64,000 nucleotides of DNA from Dactylosporangium sp. AC04546 (GTDB lineage Bacteria > Actinomycetota > Actinomycetes > Mycobacteriales > Micromonosporaceae): the NCBI RefSeq assembly GCF_022095675.1, contig NZ_JAHYSG010000067.1, positions 1-64,000 on the forward strand. The letters are read 5' to 3'. A program made the position numbers and the translations under genes. Below the pieces are notes generated by a model, which did no database searches, had not been told where the DNA came from, and saw only the letters and a program-made list of their open reading frames with translations. Shown here piece by piece: positions 17,044 to 24,447 of this stretch (positions are counted from its first letter, which is position 1; each line of letters begins with the position of its first letter).

Positions 17044-17047
17044 CTCC

Positions 17048-18910
17048 ATGCGCTATCGAAGGACATCTTTCGCGCTCCTGGCCGCCGCGCTGACCGCGGC
17101 ACTCATCCCGTCGCCGGCCGCCGCGGCGCTCATTCCCGGGTCGGACGCCGCCGCGCCGGCCCCGTTCGTCGACGAGCAGGTGCTGTACCAGCAGCGGACC
17201 GGCGGCTACGCCTGCTTCCGCATCCCGGCCGTGGTCCGCACCGTCAGCGGCACACTGCTCGCCTTCGCCGAGGGCCGCGTCGCCGACTGCGGCGACGACG
17301 GCGACATCGACCTCGTGGTGCGCCGCTCCACCGACGGCGGCCGCACCTGGGGCCCGGTGCAGGTGGTCGCCGAGGGCAACGGCGACACGATCGGCAACCC
17401 CGCGCCGGTCGTCGACCGAACCACCGGGCGCGTCGTGGTCGTCGGCACCCGCAACGGCCCAGCGCCGTGCCCGAACGGCTGCGACCGCGACCCGTACGTG
17501 CTCAGCAGCGACGACGACGGCGTCACCTGGACCGCGCCGCGGGAACTGGGCGATGCCAAGCGGCCGGAGTGGAACTTCTGGTACGCCACCGGCCCCATGC
17601 ACGGCATCCAGCTCGAACGCGGCCCGCACGCCGGGCGGCTCGTCGTCGGCGCGAACTTCGAGAGCTACGCCGGCGGCGAGAGTCCGCACGTCTATGGGAC
17701 GCACCTGCTGTACAGCGACGACGCCGGCCAGACGTGGCACATCGGCGCCGAGACGTCACGCGCCGACGGTACGATCATCGCGCAGGAGGTCACGGTCGTC
17801 GAGCGCACCGACGGCTCGATCTACGCGCTCGCCCGCGAGCGGGGCACCGACGAGGGCCACCGTGCCTTCGCCGTCAGCCGCGACGGCGGCGAGACGTTCG
17901 CGGCACCGTTCCGAGCCCTCCCGGCACTGGAGATGCCCGATGTCGAGGCATCGATGCTGCGCTATGACGGGAGCCGGATCCTGCTTTCCGCGCCGCTGCA
18001 CCCTGTGGCCCGCGAGGTGATGGCCGTCCGCTCGTCGTTCGACGAGGGCGGCTCCTGGCGGCAGCCCAAGGTCTTCAACTGGGGCCCCAGCGGCTACTCC
18101 GACCTGGTGCGGCTCGAGGGCGACGAGGCCGGCCTGCTGTACGAGAACGGGGTCGCCACGCCGTACGAGTCGATCCGCTGGGCCCGCTTCAACGAGGCGT
18201 ACCTGGCGACCCCGAACGGGACGCCGCCGAACATCCCGCCGCCCCCGGCGCCCGGCCCGGTGACCGCGGACCGCTCACCGGCGCACAACCCCGCCTACGT
18301 GCGCGGCGGCGCGGCCACCGTGCCCGGCCGGTTCGGCAGCGCGCTCGCGCTGGACCGGGTCGACGACTACGTGGAGGTACCGTTCGACCCGTCGATCGAC
18401 GCCGGCGCCGGGGACTTCACGATGGCGGCCTGGATCAACTACACGGCGACGACCGGCTCGCACGCGATCCTGTGGGCGTACCGCACCGGCTCCGGCACCA
18501 CGCCCCAGGTGTGGCTGCGCGCCGAGCCGGCGAGCAACCGCATCCGCGCGCTCATCATGGTCGATCGCTTCAACGTCACGGTGGCATCGACCAGCGCTTA
18601 CAACGACGGCCAGTGGCACTTCGTCGTGCTGCGACGCGCGGGCGGGACGCTCCGGCTCGCCGTCGACGGCGTGACGGCCGCCGAGGCCGCCGCGCCGCCC
18701 GGCTCGGTCACCGCCGGCAAGGAGTTCGGCGTCTACGGCATCCACGTCGGCCAGCGCGTCGACGGCGCCGACCGGTTCCTCGGCGCGATCGACGAGGTCC
18801 GCATGTACCGCCGGGCCCTGTCCGAGCAGGAGCTCACGCTGCTGCGCGAGCGCAACCTGCCGATCGGCGGCCGGCTCGGCCTCTGGCTGCCGTTCGAGGC
18901 TGTCGGGTAG
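17048..18910 (+). CDS. secreted GH33 sialidase with C-terminal LamG-type domain
   Basis: This exo-alpha-sialidase releases terminal sialic acid from glycoconjugates. It has a signal peptide (LLAAALTAALIPSPAAAA), the FRIP motif (CFRIPAVV) with the first Arg of the catalytic triad, and five Asp-box-like repeats (STDGGRTW, SSDDDGVTW, YSDDAGQTW, SRDGGETF, SFDEGGSW) of the six-bladed propeller. After a proline-rich linker (PPNIPPPPAPGP) comes a concanavalin-like LamG domain (about residues 430-615), probably carbohydrate binding. I favour ATG 17048; an in-frame ATG at 17039 lies inside the operator. No ribosome site is visible, so the mRNA may be leaderless. It heads the sialoside locus. Confidence 0.92.
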   Translation: MRYRRTSFALLAAALTAALIPSPAAAALIPGSDAAAPAPFVDEQVLYQQRTGGYACFRIPAVVRTVSGTLLAFAEGRVADCGDDGDIDLVVRRSTDGGRTWGPVQVVAEGNGDTIGNPAPVVDRTTGRVVVVGTRNGPAPCPNGCDRDPYVLSSDDDGVTWTAPRELGDAKRPEWNFWYATGPMHGIQLERGPHAGRLVVGANFESYAGGESPHVYGTHLLYSDDAGQTWHIGAETSRADGTIIAQEVTVVERTDGSIYALARERGTDEGHRAFAVSRDGGETFAAPFRALPALEMPDVEASMLRYDGSRILLSAPLHPVAREVMAVRSSFDEGGSWRQPKVFNWGPSGYSDLVRLEGDEAGLLYENGVATPYESIRWARFNEAYLATPNGTPPNIPPPPAPGPVTADRSPAHNPAYVRGGAATVPGRFGSALALDRVDDYVEVPFDPSIDAGAGDFTMAAWINYTATTGSHAILWAYRTGSGTTPQVWLRAEPASNRIRALIMVDRFNVTVASTSAYNDGQWHFVVLRRAGGTLRLAVDGVTAAEAAAPPGSVTAGKEFGVYGIHVGQRVDGADRFLGAIDEVRMYRRALSEQELTLLRERNLPIGGRLGLWLPFEAVG

Positions 18911-18937
18911 TCACCAGGCGGCCGGCTGCCCGGCCGC

Positions 18938-19618
18938 TCATCCGGCCGCGGCGACGCCCGCCTCCGCCTGCATGATGCGCTGCTTCACGTCGTGGAAGTG
19001 CAGGCGCATCGCCTCGCGGGCGGCGCCGCGGTCGCGGGCCCGCAGCGCGTCGACGATGCGCCGGTGGTTGGCGATGACCTGCGCGCTGCGGCCCGCGGGC
19101 GGGGCCAGCTGCCCGTCGACCTCGTGGTACACGTCCCAGAACAGGGCGATGAGCTGCAGCACCAGCTCGTTGCCGCAGCCCTCGTAGAGCAGCGCGTGGA
19201 ACGCGCGGTCGGCGCCGGCGTCGTGCGCCATGGCGCTGACCAGCGCGTCGAGCGCGGCGAAGCGGGCGTCGCTGACCGTGCCGACGACGTCGCCGATGAG
19301 GCCCGTCTCCAGCAGCTCGCGGACCTCGACCAGGTCGTGCAGCGCGCGGATGCCGCCGCCGGAGCGCACCCGGAAGGTCAGCGACGGGGTCAGCACGTCG
19401 ATCGACGCCCGCCCGACGAACGTGCCGTAGCCGTGGCGGATCTCGACGATGCCGAGCGCCTGCAGGGCCCGGATCGCTTCTCGGACGCTGTTGCGGCTCG
19501 CCCCGAGCAGGTCCATGAGCTGCGGCTCGGTCGGCATCGGGGCGCCGGGCGGCAGCTCCCGGTCGTGGATCAGCTCCACGATGCGCTCCTGCACCGTCAC
19601 ACCTGCGCGCCTGGCCAC
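18938..19618 (-). CDS. FCD-domain GntR (FadR subfamily) regulator 1
   Basis: The 226-residue protein has a winged helix (VQERIVELIHDRELPPG, PTEPQLMDLLGASRNSVREA, IRHGYGTFVG) and a C-terminal all-helical FCD effector domain whose histidines (FHALLYEG, ANHRRIVDAL, RLHFHDV) probably bind a metal next to the ligand. Start is the GTG at 19618 behind GGAGGGAG. It diverges from GH42 with promoter and operators between. It resembles regulator 2 at 23554 along its whole length, so the two are paralogues. E. coli NanR belongs to the same subfamily and senses sialic acid, which suits this locus; effector identity is inference. Confidence 0.88.
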   Translation of the reverse strand: MARRAGVTVQERIVELIHDRELPPGAPMPTEPQLMDLLGASRNSVREAIRALQALGIVEIRHGYGTFVGRASIDVLTPSLTFRVRSGGGIRALHDLVEVRELLETGLIGDVVGTVSDARFAALDALVSAMAHDAGADRAFHALLYEGCGNELVLQLIALFWDVYHEVDGQLAPPAGRSAQVIANHRRIVDALRARDRGAAREAMRLHFHDVKQRIMQAEAGVAAAG

Positions 19619-19640
19619 CCGATCTCCCTCCACCCGCCTC

Positions 19641-19655
19641 GAACATCCCATGTCC
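19641..19655. promoter_or_regulatory. operator-like GAACATCCCATGTCC near GntR 1 start
   Basis: This 15-bp element begins 22 bp upstream of the GntR 1 start codon and matches the core of the locus operators (GACATCCCA and ATGTCC). It may serve autoregulation. Confidence 0.5.
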
Positions 19656-19675
19656 GCCGGCCGGAGACCATCCCC

Positions 19676-19704
19676 TTGACGGCTGTCCACGGACCCTCCT
19701 ATGG
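19676..19704 (+). promoter_or_regulatory. GH42 promoter
   Basis: TTGACG (19676-19681), 17 bp, CTATGG (19699-19704) resemble -35 and -10 boxes. The expected transcription start is at the left edge of the operator at 19712. The same arrangement is found before the importer operon. Confidence 0.6.
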
Positions 19705-19711
19705 TCCAGGA

Positions 19712-19733
19712 GGACATCCCACGTCCTATGTCC
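19712..19733. promoter_or_regulatory. 22-bp operator of GH42-sialidase unit
   Basis: GGACAT, CCC, ACGT, CCT, ATGTCC form a palindrome with outer arms GGACAT/ATGTCC and a central ACGT. Read in reverse, the importer operator (24398-24419) matches the inner 21 positions at 18. It covers the start of transcription, which fits repression. Confidence 0.72.
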
Positions 19734-19754
19734 CGGACCGCAGGAGGGCACTCG

Positions 19755-21716
19755 ATGACCGTCATGTTCGGCGGCGACTACAACCCCGAGCAGTGGCCCG
19801 AGTCCGTCTGGGACGAGGACATGCGGCTCATGACCGAGGCGGGCGTGTCGCTCGTGTCGGTCGGGATCTTCTCGTGGGCCAGCGTCGAGCCGCGCCCAGG
19901 GGAGTACGACTTCGGCTGGTTCGATCGGGTCCTCGACAAGCTCGCCGCCAACGGCATCGGCGCCAGCCTGGCCACGATGACCGCCTCCCCGCCGCCGTGG
20001 CTGGCCCGGCTGCATCCCGAGACGCTGCCGCAGCGCGCCGACGGCGTGCGGCTGTGGCCGGGCGGGCGCCAGCAGTACTGCCCGAGCAGCCCCGTCTATC
20101 GCGACCACGCGGCCCGCCTCGTCGAGTCGCTCGCCTCGCGGTACCACAGCCACCCCGCGTTGCGGATCTGGCACATCGGCAACGAGTACGGCTGCCACGT
20201 CCGCTCATGCTGGTGCGACGTCTCCGCCGCCGACTTCCGCCGCTGGCTGCGCGAGCGGTACGGGGACCTCGACGCCCTCAACGCGGCCTGGTCCACGACG
20301 TTCTGGTCGCAGCGGTACGGCGACTGGGAGGAGATCCTGCCCCCGCGCACCGCCCCGACGTTCGCCAACCCCGCGCAGAAGCTGGACTTCGCGCGCTTCT
20401 CCGACGACGCGATCCTGGCCTGCTACACGATGGAGCGCGACATCGTGCGCCGTCACACCCCGGCGGTCCCGGTCACGACGAACTTCATCGGCCTCGTCCA
20501 CAAACCCATCGACTCGTACCGCTGGGCCCGCGAACAGGACGTCGTGAGCCTCGACAGCTACCCCGACCCGTACGACCCGCGCGCCCACGTCGACGCCGCC
20601 TTCGCGTACGACCTCGCCCGCTCCGCCCGCGGCGGGCAGCCGTGGCTGCTCATGGAGCAGGCCCCGAGCGCCGTGAACTGGCGCCCGCGGAACGCGCCGA
20701 AGCCGCCGGGCGTGATGCGGCTGTGGAGCTGGCAGGCCGTCGCGCAGGGCGCCGACGCCGTGCTGTTCTTCCAGTGGCGCCAGTCCGCGGGCGGTGCGGA
20801 GAAGTTCCACTCGGCGATGGTCCCGCACGCCGGTCCGTCCGCCCGCGGCTTCGCCGACGTCCGTGCCCTCGGCCGGGAGCTGGCCCTCGTGCCGTCACTC
20901 GGCCGGGTGTCCGCGGACGTGGCCGTCGTCCACGACTGGGACAGCTGGCGGGCACTGGAGTCCGACGCGCACCCGGCGGAGCTCGACCTGCTGGAGACGC
21001 ACCGGGCGCACTACGCGCCGCTCTTCGAAGCGCACGTCACCGTGGACGTGGTCCCGGTCGATGCCGACTTCAGCCGCTACAAGCTGGTCGTGGTCCCGAA
21101 CCTGTACCTCATGACGTCCTCGACGGCCGCGCGGTTGACCGAGTACGTCGCCTCCGGCGGCCACCTGGTGGTGTCGTTCTTCAGCGGCATCGTCGACGAG
21201 TGCGACCGGGTGCACCTCGGCGGCTACCCCGCGCCGCTGCGCGAGGTGCTCGGCCTGACCGTGGACGAGTTCTGGCCGCTGTCCGGCGCGGTCCCGCTGT
21301 CGCAGGGCGCCGGCTCGGTCTGGGCCGAGTGGGTGGAGCTGTCCGGAGCGTCGGCGGTGGCCACGTTCGACGGCGGCGACCTGGCGGGCCGGCCGGCGAT
21401 CACCCGCCACGAGTTCGGCGCCGGGGTCGCCTGGTACCTCGCGACCCGTCCCGATCCCGCCACCATGCGCGAGCTGTTCGACCGGATCCGCCGTGATGCC
21501 GGCGTCAGGCCCGTCGTCGAGGGTCTTCCGGATCCGGTACAGGCGGTGGCCCGCGGCTCGCACCTGTTCCTGCTCAACCACGGCACGACCCCGACCGTCG
21601 TCGACCTCCCGTCCCCCGGCGTCGACCTGCTCGACCCGGCCGCTGTTGGTTCGAAATCGGTGACGCTGGCCCCACGTGGCGTCGCCGTCGTCAAGTTGGA
21701 AGAGGTGAACGAATGA
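19755..21716 (+). CDS. GH42 beta-galactosidase, cytoplasmic
   Basis: The 653-residue enzyme starts MTVMFGGDYNPEQWPE behind AGGAGGG and lacks a signal peptide, so it acts inside the cell. GH42 hallmarks: acid/base Glu144 in WHIGNEYGCH, nucleophile Glu301 in LLMEQAPSAVNW, and zinc-cluster cysteines at about 109, 147, 152 and 154. An A4 beta-galactosidase domain, then a trimerisation/GATase-like domain (from about 385, VSADVAVVHDWDSWRALE) and a C-terminal beta domain follow. It would hydrolyse imported galactosides, for instance those left after desialylation. Its stop overlaps the second sialidase start (ATGA), linking beta-galactosidase and sialidase translation. Confidence 0.93.
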   Translation: MTVMFGGDYNPEQWPESVWDEDMRLMTEAGVSLVSVGIFSWASVEPRPGEYDFGWFDRVLDKLAANGIGASLATMTASPPPWLARLHPETLPQRADGVRLWPGGRQQYCPSSPVYRDHAARLVESLASRYHSHPALRIWHIGNEYGCHVRSCWCDVSAADFRRWLRERYGDLDALNAAWSTTFWSQRYGDWEEILPPRTAPTFANPAQKLDFARFSDDAILACYTMERDIVRRHTPAVPVTTNFIGLVHKPIDSYRWAREQDVVSLDSYPDPYDPRAHVDAAFAYDLARSARGGQPWLLMEQAPSAVNWRPRNAPKPPGVMRLWSWQAVAQGADAVLFFQWRQSAGGAEKFHSAMVPHAGPSARGFADVRALGRELALVPSLGRVSADVAVVHDWDSWRALESDAHPAELDLLETHRAHYAPLFEAHVTVDVVPVDADFSRYKLVVVPNLYLMTSSTAARLTEYVASGGHLVVSFFSGIVDECDRVHLGGYPAPLREVLGLTVDEFWPLSGAVPLSQGAGSVWAEWVELSGASAVATFDGGDLAGRPAITRHEFGAGVAWYLATRPDPATMRELFDRIRRDAGVRPVVEGLPDPVQAVARGSHLFLLNHGTTPTVVDLPSPGVDLLDPAAVGSKSVTLAPRGVAVVKLEEVNE

Positions 21717-22885
21717 ACCGCCCGCTCGCCCTCACCACCACCGTTGTTCTCGTGATGCTGGGCGCCGTCCCCGCCGGCGCCGCCCCACAACCCTCCCGCT
21801 GCGACTCGTCCGTCCCGTACCGCGCCGGCACCGACGGCTACTCCGCGTTCCGCATCCCAGCGGTCGTGCAGGCCCGCGGCGGCACGCTGCTGGCCTTCGC
21901 CGAGGGCCGCAAGGGCGGCCTGTCCGACGCGGGCGACATCGACCTGGTGCTCAAACGCTCGACGGACGGCGGCTGCACCTGGGGCCCGCTGCAGATGGTG
22001 TACGACAGCGGCCCGAACACGTCCGGCAACCCCGCGCCGGTGGTGACCGCCACGGGCCGGGTGGTCCTGCTGTCGACGTACAACGCGGGCACGGCCACGG
22101 AGGCCCAGATCATGCGCGGCGAGGTGACCCCGGAGCAGAGCCGCCGGGTGTTCGTCCAGCACAGCGACGACGAGGGCCGCACGTGGAGCACCCCGACCGA
22201 GCTCACGGCGTCGGCCAAGCAGCCCACTTGGCGCTGGTACGCGACAGGCCCGGGCCACGCGCTGCGCCTGCGGACGGGCCGCTTGGTGGTCCCGGCCAAC
22301 CACTCGTCGGCACCGCCGGCAGGCTCGACAGACGCAGGCACCGAGGCGAAGTACTACGGCGCCCACTCGCTGCTGAGCGACGACGGCGGCGAGACGTGGC
22401 GGATAGGCTTCGTGGACGGCGTGTACGACGGCTACCTCAACTCCAACGAGTCGACGGCGGCCGAACTCCCGGACGGCCGCGTGTACTTCAACACCCGCGA
22501 ACACAACGGCACGGCCCCCGGCAACCGCGCGGACGCGATCTCCCTGGACGGCGGCGCCACCCTGACCCCGGGGTACTACCGTCCACAAGCGACCATCGTG
22601 GGCCCGGTGGTCCAGGGCAGCGTGCTGCAGCTGTCGGGCAAGAACGCCCCGCTGGTCTACTCGGGCCCGGCCGACCCGGCCGCCCGCGCGGCGATGACGC
22701 TGCGCGTGAGCCGCGACGGCGGCGTGACGTTCACGCCGGCGCTTCCGTTGTCGGGCCTGCCGGCCGCGTACTCCGACCTGGTCCAGCTGGACGGCGCCAC
22801 GCTGGGCGTGCTGTACGAGACGGGCGACCTGGGCGCCAACGAGACGATCACCTTCCGCCGGGTCCCGGTCCGAGCCCTGGGCTGA
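21713..22885 (+). CDS. secreted GH33 sialidase, single-domain
   Basis: The 390-residue enzyme has a signal peptide ending VPAGAA, FRIP motif (SAFRIPAVV, Arg47), Asp boxes (STDGGCTW, HSDDEGRTW, LSDDGGETW, VSRDGGVTF) and the Tyr/Glu region near YSDLVQLDG and LGVLYETG. Unlike the first sialidase it lacks the LamG domain. It is translationally coupled to the GH42 gene. The two enzymes are diverged enough (different lengths, insertions and signal peptides) to suggest different substrates or linkages and not a recent duplication. Confidence 0.92.
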   Translation: MNRPLALTTTVVLVMLGAVPAGAAPQPSRCDSSVPYRAGTDGYSAFRIPAVVQARGGTLLAFAEGRKGGLSDAGDIDLVLKRSTDGGCTWGPLQMVYDSGPNTSGNPAPVVTATGRVVLLSTYNAGTATEAQIMRGEVTPEQSRRVFVQHSDDEGRTWSTPTELTASAKQPTWRWYATGPGHALRLRTGRLVVPANHSSAPPAGSTDAGTEAKYYGAHSLLSDDGGETWRIGFVDGVYDGYLNSNESTAAELPDGRVYFNTREHNGTAPGNRADAISLDGGATLTPGYYRPQATIVGPVVQGSVLQLSGKNAPLVYSGPADPAARAAMTLRVSRDGGVTFTPALPLSGLPAAYSDLVQLDGATLGVLYETGDLGANETITFRRVPVRALG

Positions 22886-22933
22886 CCCGTTCGGGCGTCG
22901 CGCTCCGGCTCCGCATCTGCCACGATCGTTCGG

Positions 22934-23549
22934 ATGCAGCGCCGGAGCGCCACGCAGATCAAGTACGCCGAGGTCCGCAAGCTGGTCCAGGACGCGGGCG
23001 CCGACCACCCTTTGCTGGCGGCCGTCGACCGCCTCATGTCGGTGTCGATGCTGGTCGCGCCGCTCCTCCCAGGCGCCGGCGCTGCGGCGCTGCCGCTGCT
23101 GAGCCTGTTCGACGCGAAGGCGGACCTGATCCGGCGGGCGAACGAGCTCGTGCGGTTCTTCGCGAGGAGCGGTTACAGGGCCGCCCGGTGCGGATCGTGG
23201 TGACCAGCCGCTGCTGCTGCTCATGCTCGCTGTGTACGCGTCGGCACCCGGCGCCCGCCTCACCGGCCTCGCACCCAGCTCTACTCGTCGCTGCTGCGTC
23301 GGTTCATCGAGCGTGAACGCCACAAGGACCGCGACCCGGCTCGAACGGCGCTCCGATCGCGATGCGACTGACATGCGGTCGACCGCGGCCGCGCTGGTAC
23401 TCAGCCGGGCCGCGTGGAGTTCGGATCGGTTGGCCTGGTTCGACTGGCTCGATCGGACGCGCCGGACCGCCGTGCTGGAGCTGCTGCGCCGCGCCGCGGC
23501 GCGGTGGGGAACGGGGGACGAGATGAGCCGTCTGCAGTCGACTTCGTAA
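22934..23549 (+). pseudogene. decayed NACHT-type STAND ATPase
   Basis: An intact 80-residue start (MQRRSATQIKYAEVRKLVQD, ending LVRFFARSGYR) looks like the N-terminal helical region of actinobacterial NACHT proteins. It is followed in the next frame by DQPLLLLMLAVYASAPG and then, after another frame change near 23275, by QLYSSLLRRFIERERHKDRD, both typical of the region C-terminal to the NACHT ATPase. Walker A and B segments are missing, so there is an internal deletion plus at least two frameshifts. A further stretch (AAALVLSRAAWSSDRLAWFD) to 23549 may be more of it. It sits between the sialidase and GntR 2. Confidence 0.55.
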
Positions 23550-23553
23550 CGCG

Positions 23554-24288
23554 TCAGGCTCCCGGTTCGGCGCTGTCGGCGTCCCTGGACGCCAGGCGGG
23601 CCAGGCGGGAGCGGACGCCCGCGAAGTGGGCTCGCATCGCCGCCGCGGCGGCCTCCTTGTCGCCCGCCACCACCGCGTCGCGGATGTCGCGGTGCTTGCG
23701 GGCCACCTCCAGCGGGGCCTCGTCCGGGTCGCCCAGCTCGTCGTGCAGCTGGTGGTACACGTCCCAGAACGCGCTCAGGAGCTGGCCCACCAGCGGGTTG
23801 CCCAGTGGGCGGTACAGCACGTCGTGGAACAGTTTGTCCGTCTCCGGGGTCACCAGGCCCACCTGTGACTCGGCGTCCATCCGGGCCAGGACCTCGTCCA
23901 CCGTCGCCGACGACGCGGCCGGGTAGCCGTCGATCAGCAGCTGCACCAGACCCGTTTCGAGGGCCTCGCGCAGCTCGATCAGGTGGCCCAGATGGCTGCT
24001 GATGCGGCCGTGGAAGGTCAGCTCGTCCACCAGGCCGTTGAGCGACATCCGACCCACGAACATGCCGAAGCCGTGGCGGATGTCGACGATGCCCACGGCC
24101 TGAAGGGCCTTCAACGCCTCGCGGACCGCGTTGCGGCCCACGCCCAGCTCCTCTACCAGCTCCGACTCGGTCGGCAGTGGGTCGCCGGCGGTCAGGCGGC
24201 GGCGGACGATCAGCTCCTTGACCTCATCCTGCACCTCCAGGGCCCGGCTCCGGCGCCGGCGGCCGGTGAAACTGCGCGCGGTGGTCAT
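23554..24288 (-). CDS. FCD-domain GntR (FadR subfamily) regulator 2
   Basis: The 244-residue protein has a basic N-terminal tail (FTGRRRRSRALE), the winged helix (VQDEVKELIVRRRLTAG, PTESELVEELGVGRNAVREA, DIRHGFGMFVG) and an FCD domain with candidate metal ligands in DKLFHDVLY, ARKHRDIRDAV and RAHFAGV. ATG 24288 follows GGGGAG. It diverges from the importer operon, with operators on both sides of the gap, and is clearly paralogous to regulator 1 (shared WDVYH, LQAxGIV and IRHG motifs). Having two such proteins in one locus allows either two effectors or heterodimer control. Confidence 0.88.
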   Translation of the reverse strand: MTTARSFTGRRRRSRALEVQDEVKELIVRRRLTAGDPLPTESELVEELGVGRNAVREALKALQAVGIVDIRHGFGMFVGRMSLNGLVDELTFHGRISSHLGHLIELREALETGLVQLLIDGYPAASSATVDEVLARMDAESQVGLVTPETDKLFHDVLYRPLGNPLVGQLLSAFWDVYHQLHDELGDPDEAPLEVARKHRDIRDAVVAGDKEAAAAAMRAHFAGVRSRLARLASRDADSAEPGA

Positions 24289-24314
24289 GCGGCTCCCCAG
24301 GGTCGTGATCTGGT

Positions 24315-24329
24315 GGGACATCCTACGAC
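24315..24329. promoter_or_regulatory. operator-like GGGACATCCTACGAC at GntR 2 start
   Basis: This element lies 27 bp upstream of the GntR 2 start and shares GGACATCC(C/T)ACG with the other sites of the locus. It is a likely autoregulatory half-site. Confidence 0.55.
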
Positions 24330-24355
24330 GGATCCGCCGGCCCAAGGGAAGCCCC

Positions 24356-24384
24356 TTGACCCGGGCATGATCCGCACCTAGCCT
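24356..24384 (+). promoter_or_regulatory. importer operon promoter
   Basis: TTGACC (24356-24361) and TAGCCT (24379-24384) are 17 bp apart. The predicted start of transcription falls just before the operator at 24398, as for the GH42 promoter, with the same CCCCTTGAC context. Confidence 0.55.
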
Positions 24385-24397
24385 CCACAATACGACA

Positions 24398-24419
24398 GGA
24401 CATGGGATGTGGGACGTCC
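24398..24419. promoter_or_regulatory. 22-bp operator of ABC importer operon
   Basis: GGACAT, GGG, ATGT, GGG, ACGTCC. The reverse complement agrees with the GH42 operator at 18 of the inner 21 positions. It lies between the promoter and the GTG start of the binding-protein gene. Confidence 0.68.
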
Positions 24420-24447
24420 AACCTCACCCGCCAATATAGGAGGCACC

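Noticed and set aside
22934-23203. Independent 89-residue gene
   Set aside because: Similarity continues in other frames downstream to NACHT-type sequence, so it is better read as the start of a decayed gene.
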